A DNA stretch of 64,000 bases from Devosia sp. SL43 (GCF_021729885.1 NZ_CP063401.1:1798001-1862000); one strand, 5' to 3'; counted from the stretch's first letter, positions 1-8,573 are shown. Notes: generated by a model not told the origin, from the letters alone. Translations and numbers: made by a program.

Positions 1-141
1 CACGACGCCGACGATCACCGAGGCCCACAGCCAGACGGGGTTGGCGAACAGGGCCATGCCCGAAACGAACGGCAGCAGAACCAGCACGGCCCCGATGACA
101 ATGCGGGCAATCCGGTCGGGTGTTCCGACATTGATTCTCAT
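1..141 (-). CDS. YgaP-like DUF2892 inner-membrane protein (partial, N-terminal 47 residues)
   Basis: The gene runs off the left edge; only its first 47 codons are present. It starts MRINVGTPDRIARIVIG, the usual opening of the small DUF2892 membrane domain found in YgaP, followed by a hydrophobic stretch with LVLLPFVSGMALF. The family is a two-helix membrane domain, in YgaP fused to a rhodanese domain. Whether a rhodanese domain is present here cannot be seen. It is divergent from a BigR/YgaV-type sulfide/redox regulator, which is the known partner of ygaP-like genes, so a role in sulfur or persulfide handling is inferred. Confidence 0.75.
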   Translation of the reverse strand, partial: MRINVGTPDRIARIVIGAVLVLLPFVSGMALFANPVWLWASVIVGVV

Positions 142-178
142 GGTGGTGTCCTTGAAGCTTGAGGAAATTCGGCAGATA

Positions 179-218
179 TTGACGTTACTCACAGTCGTAT
201 ATAAGAACATTCTAATAT
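179..218 (+). promoter_or_regulatory. promoter and operator palindrome of the ArsR regulator
   Basis: A -35-like TTGACG (179-184) is followed after 17 nt by TAAGAA (202-207). A nearly perfect palindrome, ATATAAGAA-CA-TTCTAATAT (199-218, one mismatch), covers the -10 region. The layout is what is expected of an autoregulated BigR/YgaV operator that also controls the divergent membrane gene. Confidence 0.55.
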
Positions 219-519
219 GATCAAGATGGAAATCGACAAGATGGAGGCCAATGCCGATCAGGCAACGCGCCTCCTCACGGCCATGGCCAACTCAAAGCGG
301 TTGCTGATCCTGTGCAACCTGCTGGAACGGGAGATGAATGTGACGGAGTTGGGCGACAGGGTCGGCTTGGCGCAGTCACCCCTGTCGCAGCACCTGTCCA
401 AGCTGCGCGCCTGGGACTTCGTCAAGACGCGGCGCGATGGCCAGCAGGTCCACTACAGCCTCGCCTCAGATGCGGTGAAGCAGGTGCTGACGACCCTCTA
501 CGGGATCTATTGTGCATAA
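217..519 (+). CDS. bigR: ArsR-family redox-sensing repressor, BigR/YgaV/SqrR type
   Basis: A 100-residue winged-helix ArsR/SmtB protein with the recognition region LAQSPLSQHLSKLR and the wing TRRDGQQVHYSL. There is no CXC metal site. Cys33 and Cys99 lie 66 residues apart, the same spacing as the redox pair C42/C108 of BigR, which forms a disulfide or polysulfide bridge and releases DNA. This supports a sulfide/persulfide or redox sensor rather than a metal sensor. The neighbour on the other strand is YgaP-like, as in known bigR/ygaV loci. The start is unresolved: ATG 217 overlaps the operator, and ATG 226 or 241 would leave it free; the residues from Met9 on align with BigR. Confidence 0.8.
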   Translation: MIKMEIDKMEANADQATRLLTAMANSKRLLILCNLLEREMNVTELGDRVGLAQSPLSQHLSKLRAWDFVKTRRDGQQVHYSLASDAVKQVLTTLYGIYCA

Positions 520-540
520 GGAACAGCGCCAATTGGACGA

Positions 541-559
541 CAGGCCGAGCAACGGCCTG
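541..559 (+). terminator. possible weak terminator hairpin after the ArsR gene
   Basis: CAGGCCG-AGCAA-CGGCCTG forms a perfect 7-bp stem 21 nt after the stop codon. No T-run follows, so intrinsic termination is doubtful. The remainder of 520-661 shows no gene. Confidence 0.3.
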
Positions 560-661
560 CGCAATGTTCGCCATTTGAAGGACTAGTCGTGAAATTTCTG
601 ACGTTCAGATGAACCTCATTGGCGCAGCTGGCGCCGCTTCACCCAACTGAGTCATCGCCGT

Positions 662-1450
662 TTACCAGCAGCAGAATCCGCCATCGACCAGCAGGTCGAT
701 GCCTGTCACGTAATTCGCCGCATTGGACAGAAGGAAGACCGCCGGCCCCACCATTTCATTGACATGGGCCATCCGTTGCATTGGCGTCTGCTCTTCGAAG
801 GACTTGGTCTGGTGCACCATTTCGGGGCGGGTGTTCATCGGCGTTGCGGTGTAACCAGGGCTGATCGTGTTGACGCGGATACCGCGCCCGACCCATTCCA
901 TCGCCATCGACTTGGACATGTGGATCACGCCAGCCTTGGACGCATTATAGTGGCATTGGTTGAGCCCGCGGTTGACGATCACCCCCGACATCGAGGCGAT
1001 GTTGACAATCGCGCCGCGCCCATGCGCCAGCATGGCCCGCGCCTCGGCCTGGCAGGACAGGAAGACGCCCTTGAGGTTGATGTCCATCATGGTCTGGAAC
1101 TGACTCTCTTCCATGTCCTCGGCGGCGTTGGCATTGGCGATGCCTGCAGCATTCACCGCCAGGCTTAGTGCGCCCAACTCGGCCTCAGTGCGGGCCACGG
1201 CATCATTGAGTGCGGCGCTACTGGTGACGTCAGCCGCGATCTGGATGCTGCGACGGCCGGCCCGGGCGATGAATTCGGCGGTGGTGGCCAGCCCGTCATC
1301 GGTGCGGCGGTCGAGCAGGGCGACATCGGCGCCACATTGTGCCAGCCCCATGGCGATGCGCTGGCCAATGCCGCTGCCGGCACCGGTGACCAGGGCGACA
1401 TTCCCCGTGAGATCAAACAGGGTCGGCGCATTGAGCGTGATGTCGGCCAT
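662..1450 (-). CDS. SDR-family NAD(P)-dependent dehydrogenase (probable polyol/sugar dehydrogenase)
   Basis: A 262-residue classical short-chain dehydrogenase. It has the cofactor motif TGAGSGIG near residue 22, the NAAG motif, the catalytic Ser in NIASMSG and the catalytic YNASK, and ends in the usual DGGF. AAGGAAT lies upstream of the ATG. It is the last gene of a minus-strand operon with a ribose-type ABC transporter, 17 nt after the ATPase gene. Members of this group oxidise alditols or sugar alcohols; an Asp-rich segment after beta-2 (LLDRRTDD) favours NAD over NADP. The exact substrate cannot be read from sequence. Confidence 0.85.
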   Translation of the reverse strand: MADITLNAPTLFDLTGNVALVTGAGSGIGQRIAMGLAQCGADVALLDRRTDDGLATTAEFIARAGRRSIQIAADVTSSAALNDAVARTEAELGALSLAVNAAGIANANAAEDMEESQFQTMMDINLKGVFLSCQAEARAMLAHGRGAIVNIASMSGVIVNRGLNQCHYNASKAGVIHMSKSMAMEWVGRGIRVNTISPGYTATPMNTRPEMVHQTKSFEEQTPMQRMAHVNEMVGPAVFLLSNAANYVTGIDLLVDGGFCCW

Positions 1451-1467
1451 CGTCTAGTATTCCTTGT

Positions 1468-2961
1468 TCAACTTGTCGCCAGTTCCATGACCGAGACGTC
1501 ATTGGCGTCCTTCCGGTCCAGAATTCCAGCCTGCTTTCCATGCGCCATGACCATGACGCGGTTCGAGACGCCCAGGACCTCTTCGAGGTCCGAACTCACG
1601 ACAATCACGGCAACGCCCTGCCGGGCCAGGTCCATGATCGTGTCATAAATGGAGGATCGCGCGCCGACATCGATGCCACGCGTCGGTTCATCCAGCACCA
1701 CGACCTGTGGATTGCGCGCGAGCCACTTGGCCAGCACGACCTTCTGCTGGTTGCCCCCGGACAGCTCGCCGGCATCCTGGCCGCCACGGCCCTTGACGCC
1801 AAACCGGGCAATGAAGGTATCGGCAAACTGGGCCAGCTGGCCCGACGTCACCACGCCGCGCCGCGACACAGTGTCGAGATTGGCATAGCCGATGTTCTCG
1901 GCAATTGAATGGTCGAGCACTAGGCCCTGCAATTTGCGGTCTTCCGGCACCAGCACGACGCCGTTCCGGATCGCCTCGGCCGGTGAGCGTGGCGTTATGT
2001 CCTTGCCGTGCAGGATGACTTGTCCCCTGGCAATCGGATCGGCGCCGGCAATCGCGCGCACCAGCTCGGTTCTGCCAGCGCCAACCAGCCCGGCGATGCC
2101 GAAGACTTCGCCCTGCCTCACCTGGAAGTTGATGTCGTTGAAGGTACCCAAAGGTGAGGCAAGATCGCGGACCTCGAGAACCACCTCGTCGCTCGGCGTG
2201 GGTATGGCCGGGAACATCCGATCCAGGGAGCGGCCAACCATCGCTTCCACGATGGTCCGCACAGGCACGTCACCGCTGTCGAACTCCTGCACCTTGGAGC
2301 CGTCCCGCATGACCACGACACGATCGGCAATCTGGTGAATTTCGTCCAGCCGGTGGGAGATATAGACGATCCCGACGCCAGCCGCTTTGAGGCGCTCGAT
2401 CTGCCGGAACAGCAACTGGGTTTCCTCGCCGCCCAACGCCGCCGTCGGCTCGTCCAGAATCAGCAGCTTGGCATTGAGGGTTAGCGCCTTTGCGATCTCG
2501 ATCAATTGCTGGTTCGCCGTCGACAGCCCTTCGACCAGCCGGCTTGGCGATATCTCAAGGCCAAGCCGCTGCAGGCCCGCGTAGGCCCGCTCCTCCATCG
2601 CCTTGCGATCAATCCGCCCGCCGCGCATCAGGTAGCGCCCGACAAACACGTTCTCGGCGATCGACAATTGCGGAAGGAGCCGCAGTTCCTGGTGGATCAT
2701 CCCGACGCCGGCATCAATCGCGGCGCGCGGATTGGCCGGGGCATAGGGCGCCCCGAGCCAGGTCATGTCACCCGAACTAGCCTGAACAGCGCCGGAAACA
2801 ATGCTCGACAATGTCGACTTTCCGGCGCCGTTCTCGCCCAGCAGCGCCACAACCTCGCCTGCGCGGACGTCGAGATCGACACCGTGCAGAACCTCAAGAG
2901 ATCCGTAGGATTTTCGGATCTGCCGCAGGGTGAGGATGGGAGCGGTATCGCTCGCGGTCAT
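1468..2961 (-). CDS. sugar ABC transporter ATP-binding protein, RbsA/MglA type (two ATPase domains)
   Basis: 497 residues with two tandem ABC cassettes, the standard form for ribose/galactose-class importers. The first cassette has Walker A GENGAGKST and Walker B LLILDEPTAAL. The second has the usual degenerate Walker A (GLVGAGRTEL), with signature LSGGNQQK and Walker B VVVLDEPTRGID. It energises uptake by the permease (4032-5009) and the binding protein (2980-3912). The gene follows the binding-protein gene by 18 nt, in the order permease, binding protein, ATPase, SDR. Confidence 0.92.
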   Translation of the reverse strand: MTASDTAPILTLRQIRKSYGSLEVLHGVDLDVRAGEVVALLGENGAGKSTLSSIVSGAVQASSGDMTWLGAPYAPANPRAAIDAGVGMIHQELRLLPQLSIAENVFVGRYLMRGGRIDRKAMEERAYAGLQRLGLEISPSRLVEGLSTANQQLIEIAKALTLNAKLLILDEPTAALGGEETQLLFRQIERLKAAGVGIVYISHRLDEIHQIADRVVVMRDGSKVQEFDSGDVPVRTIVEAMVGRSLDRMFPAIPTPSDEVVLEVRDLASPLGTFNDINFQVRQGEVFGIAGLVGAGRTELVRAIAGADPIARGQVILHGKDITPRSPAEAIRNGVVLVPEDRKLQGLVLDHSIAENIGYANLDTVSRRGVVTSGQLAQFADTFIARFGVKGRGGQDAGELSGGNQQKVVLAKWLARNPQVVVLDEPTRGIDVGARSSIYDTIMDLARQGVAVIVVSSDLEEVLGVSNRVMVMAHGKQAGILDRKDANDVSVMELATS

Positions 2962-2979
2962 GGCGCTACTTTCTTCCGA

Positions 2980-3912
2980 TCAGGGATGCTCGGCGACAAA
3001 CTCGGCGGCATTCTCCGGCGTTGTCAGGAAGCCGGGCAGCAGCTGCTCGGCCGGCAGCGTTTCACCGGCAGCCAGCTTGATGGCGCTGTCGACGGCCAGA
3101 CGGCCGATGCCGCGCACCTGCTGGGTCGCGGTGGCGTCGAAGCCACCTTCGGCCAGGATCGGCAGTGCGGTCGTGTCACCGTCGAAGCCGCCGATATAGA
3201 CGCGCTGCGCGACGCCCGAAACCTTCACGGCCTGGGCCGCGCCAAGGGCAAGACCATCGGCCTGGGCGAAGATGAGCGTGACTTCAGGGTTGGCCTGCAG
3301 CAGGTTCTGCCCGATATTGAGGCCTTCGGCCTGCGACCACTGCTCGCTCCACTGCTCGGCGACCAGCTCGACGCCCGGATTCTCCGAGATCGCCTGCATG
3401 CAGCCCTTGGTGCGTTCGACTTCCGGGGTCGTGCCCTTCTGGCCGTGGATCATGATCATCTGGCCCGCGCCGCCGGCCAGGCCGATGATGTGCTTGCACA
3501 CTTCGTAGGCCGAGGTGGCGTTGTCGGTGGCAATGAACGTGTCGCCCGGCGCTTCGTCCGCATTGCGGTCGACGTTGACGACAGGAATACCGGCTTCCTT
3601 GGCGAGGCGTGTCGGCACGGCGGCGGCGGCGGCGCCAGCCGGGATATAGATGAAGGCGTCGATCTCCTGGGTCAGCAGGTCTTGCACCTGGCTCACCTGG
3701 GTGGCGCTATCGTTCTTGGCATCGACCGTGATGACCTCAATCCCCAGTTCAGCCGCATAGGCCTCGACGCCGATCTTGATCTGGTTGAAGTAGTCGGCCT
3801 GCAGGTTCGAGACGGCGAGGCCGATTTTCTTGACCTCGGCAGCCGATGAGGCGAGCGGGCTGAGCGCAGTCGTCGCCAGGATGGCGGCCATGATGGCAGT
3901 CTTGAGCTTCAT
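2980..3912 (-). CDS. periplasmic sugar-binding protein of ribose-type ABC transporter
   Basis: 310 residues. A Sec signal peptide (MKLKTAIMAAILATTALSPL, cleaved near SSA-AE) precedes a type-I periplasmic binding fold of the RbsB/LsrB class; the motif VNVDRNADE is typical of the first lobe. The start at 3912 is fixed by a strong GGAGGAG ribosome site 7 nt upstream; the frame remains open further upstream but without a ribosome site. It is the solute receptor of the island's importer. Cargo is probably a pentose, tetrose or related polyol, inferred only from the enzymes nearby. Confidence 0.9.
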   Translation of the reverse strand: MKLKTAIMAAILATTALSPLASSAAEVKKIGLAVSNLQADYFNQIKIGVEAYAAELGIEVITVDAKNDSATQVSQVQDLLTQEIDAFIYIPAGAAAAAVPTRLAKEAGIPVVNVDRNADEAPGDTFIATDNATSAYEVCKHIIGLAGGAGQMIMIHGQKGTTPEVERTKGCMQAISENPGVELVAEQWSEQWSQAEGLNIGQNLLQANPEVTLIFAQADGLALGAAQAVKVSGVAQRVYIGGFDGDTTALPILAEGGFDATATQQVRGIGRLAVDSAIKLAAGETLPAEQLLPGFLTTPENAAEFVAEHP

Positions 3913-3989
3913 GATGTTTCTCCTCCGTTGATTCCGGTATCCGCATTGGCGGGACCGAAGCTTTTGCCTGGCGTTGAGCCCGGCGATTG

Positions 3990-4010
3990 ACCGGCGGCTA
4001 AACCGCCGGT
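3990..4010 (-). other. intercistronic hairpin between permease and binding-protein genes
   Basis: ACCGGCGG-CTAAA-CCGCCGGT is a perfect 8-bp stem in the 119-nt gap between the permease stop and the binding-protein start. Such hairpins commonly stabilise or partly terminate the mRNA so that binding protein and membrane subunits are made in different amounts. No T-run is seen. Confidence 0.45.
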
Positions 4011-4031
4011 TATTGGCAGGCGCCAAATTCG

Positions 4032-5009
4032 CTATCTCTTCTTGAAGGCCTCCGCACCGACCGCTAGGGCGATGACGACGCCGATGACCACGGCCTGGGT
4101 GAAGGGCGACACGCCCAGCAGGTTGAGCCCGTTGCGCAGCACGCCGATGATCAGAACGCCGACAATCGTTCCCACGACGCCGCCCTTGCCGCCCGACAGG
4201 CTCGTCCCGCCGATGACGACGGCCGCGATCGTGTCGAGTTCATAGGTCACGCCCGCCGTCGGCTGCACCGAGTCCAGCCGCATGGCCAGCACAATGCCCG
4301 CCAGACCCGCCAACAAGCCCGAGACCACGTAGACGCCGATGGTGAACAACGAGACGTTGATCCCGGCCAGGCGCGCCACTTCGGGATTGCCGCCAATGGC
4401 ATAGAGCGAACGGCCGCCGCGCGTGAACCGCAGGTAGAGCCAGCCCAATAGGAATACCACCAGCATGATGGCGACAGTGGCTGTGAGGAAACCGCCATAA
4501 CGATTGTAGGCTAGGAGGCTGAACCAGGACGGAAAGCCCACGATCTGCTGGCCATCGGTGATCATGTTGGCGAGGCCGCGCGCCACCGACATCATGGCCA
4601 GCGTAGCAATGAAGGCTGGCACCTTGAAGATGGTGATCAGCCCGCCGGAGACGGCGCCGCTTGCCGCCGCGACCAGCAGCGCCAGGACCATGGCGATGGG
4701 GAATGGGTAGCCCAACTGGTTGGAAAGGTACCCCATCACCATCATCGCCAAAGCGAGGACCGATCCAACCGCCAGGTCGATGCCGCCAATCAGGATGACC
4801 AGCGTCATCCCGACGGCCATGATCCCCAGCACGGTGATCTGGTCGAGGATGTTGAGCACGTTGCGCACCGACATGAACTTGTCGGTGGCGAAGGTCAGGA
4901 ACAGGCAGAGCAGGATGAGGCCGATCAGCGGCCCCGTCGCGCCTTTGAGAGCCGACATCGCTACGCGCGCGGCCCCTCCCTCCTCGCGATCCTTCACCGA
5001 TGCAAGCAT
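4032..5009 (-). CDS. sugar ABC transporter permease, RbsC type
   Basis: 325 residues, strongly hydrophobic with about eight to ten membrane segments. It carries the family pattern GMTLVILIGGIDLAVGSVLAL and the EAA-like loop GGNPEVARLAGINV. The start at ATG 5009 is chosen because GGAGGAG lies just upstream; a longer reading to 5060 lacks a ribosome site. First gene of the minus-strand operon, reading away from a divergent control region shared with the transketolase operon. Confidence 0.9.
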   Translation of the reverse strand: MLASVKDREEGGAARVAMSALKGATGPLIGLILLCLFLTFATDKFMSVRNVLNILDQITVLGIMAVGMTLVILIGGIDLAVGSVLALAMMVMGYLSNQLGYPFPIAMVLALLVAAASGAVSGGLITIFKVPAFIATLAMMSVARGLANMITDGQQIVGFPSWFSLLAYNRYGGFLTATVAIMLVVFLLGWLYLRFTRGGRSLYAIGGNPEVARLAGINVSLFTIGVYVVSGLLAGLAGIVLAMRLDSVQPTAGVTYELDTIAAVVIGGTSLSGGKGGVVGTIVGVLIIGVLRNGLNLLGVSPFTQAVVIGVVIALAVGAEAFKKR

Positions 5010-5053
5010 CACGGCTCCTCCTCCCGCATTCGATCTACCGTTTCGCAAACCGA

Positions 5054-5089
5054 TACGCATATTTATTCAAGTACGTCTGTAAATGCGTA
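5054..5089. promoter_or_regulatory. inverted repeat, candidate operator for the ABC operon
   Basis: TACGCAT (5054-5060) and ATGCGTA (5083-5089) form a perfect 7-bp inverted repeat with 22 nt between. The left arm continues ATTTA and the right arm is preceded by TAAAT. It lies 45-80 nt upstream of the permease start codon. Similar A/T-rich elements reading GCATA...TTTAT occur at 5181-5208, suggesting one regulator binds both; the SorC-type protein at 8574-9524 is the obvious candidate. Confidence 0.4.
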
Positions 5090-5158
5090 GCCGATCAGCG
5101 CCCACCGTGTCAACATGAATCCCCAATGCTGGATTTTGGTCGAGGCTGCCATTTTCGC

Positions 5159-5204
5159 TTGACTTGCTTGGGCGTCGCGCAAATATATGGGCAACAGTAT
5201 ATTT
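5159..5204 (+). promoter_or_regulatory. promoter with operator of the transketolase-kinase operon
   Basis: TTGACT (5159-5164) is a good -35 element; AATATA/TATATG at 5182-5189 can serve as -10 with 17-19 nt spacing. The perfect inverted repeat AAATATA (5181-5187) / TATATTT (5198-5204), 10 nt apart, covers the -10 and the predicted start of transcription, a typical repressor position. This also argues that ATG 5187 is not the translation start of the next gene. Confidence 0.5.
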
Positions 5205-5222
5205 ATGCACAACGAGAAAATC

Positions 5223-6032
5223 ATGCAGCCGAACGATCTCGAGCGCATCGCCCGCCAGATTCGCCGCCGCGACCTGCAAGCCGTCTACGAAGCCGGTGCC
5301 GGCCATATCGGCGGAGAAATGTCGGCCATCGACATCCTGACGGCGCTGTATTTTCACGTGCTCAGGATTTGGCCTGACCAGCCCCGGCACCCCGATCGCG
5401 ACCGCTTCGTGCTGTCAAAGGGGCACACGGCCTGTGCACTTTACGTGACACTGGCCAAGCGCGGCTTCATCCCCGAGGAAGAGATTTCCACGTTCCTCAA
5501 GCCGCATTCCCGGCTGAACGGTCATCCCAATACGAACAAGGTTCCGGGCGTCGAGACCAATACCGGTCCGCTCGGACACGGCCTGCCGGTCGCCGTCGGC
5601 ATGGCCAAGGCCGCCAAGATAATGGGGGCCCGCTATCATACCTACGTCCTGACCGGTGATGGCGAGATGCAGGAAGGCTCGAACTGGGAGGCGATTTCGG
5701 CAGCTACCCAGTTTCGCCTCGACAACCTCACGCTGATCATCGACCACAACCGTTTCCAGCAGGGCGCCTCGCTCAGCGACACCAACGATCTGGCGCCGTT
5801 CCGCAGCAAGCTCGAAGCTTTCGGCTGGCACGTGTCGGAGATCAACGGCAACGCCATGTCCGAAGTGGTGCCGGCGCTGCAGCACCGGAGCCAGGGCCCG
5901 CATGCCATCGTCGCCCATACCAACAAGGGCCATGGCATTTCATTCATGCAGGATCGGGTCGATTGGCATCACAAGGTGCCCAATGCCGAACAATACCAGC
6001 TCGCCCTGGCCGAGCTGTCGGAGACTTTGTGA
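5223..6032 (+). CDS. transketolase N-terminal (TPP-binding) subunit
   Basis: 269 residues, equal to the first half of a normal transketolase. It has GHIGGEMSAIDIL, the SKGHTACALY histidine region, the TPP/Mg motif GDGEMQEGSNWE with a downstream N (DHNRFQ), and GHGISF. ATG 5223 with GAGAAA upstream is preferred over ATG 5187/5205, which fall in or before the predicted transcription start. It overlaps the C-terminal subunit by one base (TGATG), so the two are made together. Split transketolases in carbohydrate operons can be specialised, for example the apulose-4-phosphate transketolase AptAB; the window also holds a full-length housekeeping tkt at 47268. Confidence 0.88.
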   Translation: MQPNDLERIARQIRRRDLQAVYEAGAGHIGGEMSAIDILTALYFHVLRIWPDQPRHPDRDRFVLSKGHTACALYVTLAKRGFIPEEEISTFLKPHSRLNGHPNTNKVPGVETNTGPLGHGLPVAVGMAKAAKIMGARYHTYVLTGDGEMQEGSNWEAISAATQFRLDNLTLIIDHNRFQQGASLSDTNDLAPFRSKLEAFGWHVSEINGNAMSEVVPALQHRSQGPHAIVAHTNKGHGISFMQDRVDWHHKVPNAEQYQLALAELSETL

Positions 6033-7000
6033 TGAACGCGGTGACCAACTCCCCCAAACTGCATGACTGCCGCGACGCGTTCACGGCCATGCTCGAACGG
6101 CTTGGCGCGGAGAACGAGCGGATCGTCGCCGTCTGCAACGACTCCGTCGGCTCGTCCAAGCTTGTTGGCTTCAAGGCCAAATGGCCCGGGCGGCTGGTCA
6201 ATGTGGGCATCGCCGAACAGAACATGGTCGGCGTCGGTGCCGGTCTCGCCAATGGCGGCCTGCTGCCCTTCGTCTGCGCGGCGTCGTGCTTTCTGACAGG
6301 CCGTTCCCTCGAGCAGATCAAGGCGGACATCGCCTATTCCAATGCCAACGTGAAGCTGGTCGGCATTTCCTCGGGCATGGCCTATGGCGAGTTGGGCCCC
6401 ACCCATCACTCGATCGAGGATTTTGCCTGGACCCGCGTCCTGCCGAACCTGCCGGTCATCGCCCCCTGCGATTCCATCGAGACCGCAGCGGCCACCGAGT
6501 GGGCGGCCAGCTACCAAGGCCCGGTTTTCCTGCGCCTGTCGCGCGTCGGCGTACCGGACCTGCTGCCCGCAGGGCATAAGTTCGAGCTCGGCAAGGCCAA
6601 CCTGTTGCGCGACGGCAATGCCGTGACCCTGATCGCCAATGGCACCCTGACCCATCGGATGATGAAAGCCGCAGATCTCCTGGCGACCAAGGGGATCGAG
6701 GCACGCGTCCTGAACATGGCGACCGTCCGGCCGATCGACGTGGAAGCCGTGGTCGCCGCCGCGCGCGACACCGGAGCCATCGTAACGGCCGAGGAGCATT
6801 CCATCTATGGCGGCCTGGGTTCTGCCATTGCCGAGGTCGTCGTCGCCGAGTCACCGGTACCCATGAAGATCCTGGGCGTACCGGGCATTTTCGCCCCGAC
6901 CGGCTCGGCCGAATTCCTGCTCGACGAATTCGGCATGGCGCCGGCGGCCATCGCCGAAGCCGCGATTGTACTCATCGCGCGGAAGGCTTCTCGCGCGTGA
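6032..7000 (+). CDS. transketolase C-terminal (pyrimidine-binding) subunit
   Basis: 322 residues covering the pyrimidine-binding and C-terminal domains. It carries RLVNVGIAEQNMVGVGAGLA with the catalytic Glu that activates the thiazolium, GPTHHSIEDFAW, and EEHSIYGGLGSA in the C-terminal domain. Start ATG 6032 overlaps the stop of the N-terminal subunit gene. Together they would transfer two-carbon units from a ketose phosphate, which fits a pathway ending in pentose-phosphate or glycolytic intermediates. Confidence 0.88.
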   Translation: MNAVTNSPKLHDCRDAFTAMLERLGAENERIVAVCNDSVGSSKLVGFKAKWPGRLVNVGIAEQNMVGVGAGLANGGLLPFVCAASCFLTGRSLEQIKADIAYSNANVKLVGISSGMAYGELGPTHHSIEDFAWTRVLPNLPVIAPCDSIETAAATEWAASYQGPVFLRLSRVGVPDLLPAGHKFELGKANLLRDGNAVTLIANGTLTHRMMKAADLLATKGIEARVLNMATVRPIDVEAVVAAARDTGAIVTAEEHSIYGGLGSAIAEVVVAESPVPMKILGVPGIFAPTGSAEFLLDEFGMAPAAIAEAAIVLIARKASRA

Positions 7001-7081
7001 CCCTCGCGCGCTACCTTCTGCGCCGGGCACGGTAAGTCCTCCCGACTACCGTGCCCACTTCCTACCGCTGCCGGAGTTGCG

Positions 7082-8551
7082 ATGATCCCCGCCATCCTAG
7101 CCATCGACCAGGGTACGACCAATTCCAAGGCGGTGCTCGTCTCCACGTCAGGGCAAATCCTGGCGCGTGGTTCGTCCCCCGTGGGGGTCGTGCATCCACA
7201 TCCCGGCTGGGTGGAACAATCACCACTGCGGGTCTGGACATCGGTGCAGGAGGCGATTGCCGCCTGCCTCAAGTCCGGGCCGGACGTCGACATCGTCGGA
7301 ATCGGTATCTCAAACCAGCGTGAATCGGTGACCGCCTGGGACGCGAAAACGGGCGAACCGCTTGGTCCGGTGGTCAGCTGGCAATGCCGACGCACGGCCG
7401 ATGCCTGTGCCGGCCTGGTCGCGGCCGGCCATGCCGAGCGGGTGCAGGCGCTCACCGGTCTGCCCATCGATCCAATGTTTCCCGGCCCTAAGATGCGGTG
7501 GCTGCTCGACTTTGTGCCTGATGGCCGCGATGTCCGCCTTGGCACCATAGACGCCTGGCTGATCCATTGCCTGACAGCCGGCGCAGTCCATGCCTGCGAC
7601 GCCTCCAATGCGGCACGCAGCCAGCTCTACGACCTGAGCGCCCAGTGCTGGAGCGACGAGCTCTGCGCTCTATTCGGCGTGCCTGAATCCATGCTTCCCG
7701 CCGTGCATGACAGTTCCGCGCGCTTCGGCGTCACCAGGAATGTGCCCGGCTTGCGCGACGGCATTCCCATCTGTTCGACGATCGGCGACAGCCACGCAGC
7801 TTTGTTCGGCCACGGTGCATTTCATCCTGGTGACGGCAAGGTGACATTTGGCACCGGATCATCGGTGATGACGACCCTGCCCGGCTTCGTGGCACCACAA
7901 CGCGGCATTACCACGACGATCGCCTGGGCCATTGACGGCCGACCGACCTACGCCTTCGAAGGCAACATCCTCGTGTCCGCAGCGGCCCTGCCCTGGATGG
8001 CCGACATGCTCGGCCTGGCGGACGTGCAGGCATTGACGGACCTGGCGGCCACTGCTGAGCCGGGTGGTCCGGGCTTCGTTCCGGCCTTTGTGGGGCTGGG
8101 TGCGCCACATTGGCAGGCCAATGCGCGAGCGCTGTTTTCCGGCATCGACTTTGGCACGACCCGGGCGCAGATGGCGCGCGCGGTTACCGACTCCATTGCC
8201 TTCCAGGTCCACGACGTCTTCGCTGCCATGTCCGCGCAATCACCAACTGCGCTCGGTCATCTCTATGTCGATGGCGGCCCAAGCCAGAACAGCTTCCTGA
8301 TGCAATGCGTGGCCGACATCATCGATCATGGCCTGATCCAGTGCGACGCGCCCGAGGCCTCGGCATTGGGGGCCGCTTATCTGGCCGGCCTTTCGCTGGA
8401 AATCTGGCCCGATCTGCCAGCGATCGCGGCACTGCCGCGGGCCGAGCATCTGCTGTCGCCGCGCGCCACCGATTCTGCAGGACAATTGTCGATTTGGCGG
8501 GATGCCATCTATCGCGCATCGCTGCCAAAAGCTAAGTCTGAGGGTGAATAA
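7082..8551 (+). CDS. FGGY-family carbohydrate kinase
   Basis: 489 residues. The N-terminal phosphate-1 motif AIDQGTTNSKAV and HPHPGWVEQSPLRVW resemble glycerol kinase. The ATPase core includes GDSHAALFGHGAF and GTGSSVMTT; YVDGGPSQNSFLMQ is the FGGY signature region. GGAG precedes the ATG by about 6 nt. Family members phosphorylate glycerol, xylulose, ribulose, erythritol or apulose. Position between a split transketolase and a SorC regulator argues for a ketose kinase feeding the transketolase rather than glycerol kinase; no glpD or glpF is nearby. Confidence 0.85.
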   Translation: MIPAILAIDQGTTNSKAVLVSTSGQILARGSSPVGVVHPHPGWVEQSPLRVWTSVQEAIAACLKSGPDVDIVGIGISNQRESVTAWDAKTGEPLGPVVSWQCRRTADACAGLVAAGHAERVQALTGLPIDPMFPGPKMRWLLDFVPDGRDVRLGTIDAWLIHCLTAGAVHACDASNAARSQLYDLSAQCWSDELCALFGVPESMLPAVHDSSARFGVTRNVPGLRDGIPICSTIGDSHAALFGHGAFHPGDGKVTFGTGSSVMTTLPGFVAPQRGITTTIAWAIDGRPTYAFEGNILVSAAALPWMADMLGLADVQALTDLAATAEPGGPGFVPAFVGLGAPHWQANARALFSGIDFGTTRAQMARAVTDSIAFQVHDVFAAMSAQSPTALGHLYVDGGPSQNSFLMQCVADIIDHGLIQCDAPEASALGAAYLAGLSLEIWPDLPAIAALPRAEHLLSPRATDSAGQLSIWRDAIYRASLPKAKSEGE

Positions 8552-8573
8552 AAATTCACACCTGGAGGCGTCG

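Noticed and set aside
5187..5222. Longer N-terminus for the transketolase subunit from ATG 5187
   Set aside because: That ATG lies in the predicted -10/operator region, before the expected transcript start, and has no ribosome site.
7082..8551. Glycerol kinase assignment (glpK)
   Set aside because: The N-terminus resembles GlpK, but context is a transketolase-SDR sugar operon with no glycerol genes; kept as FGGY kinase of unknown substrate.
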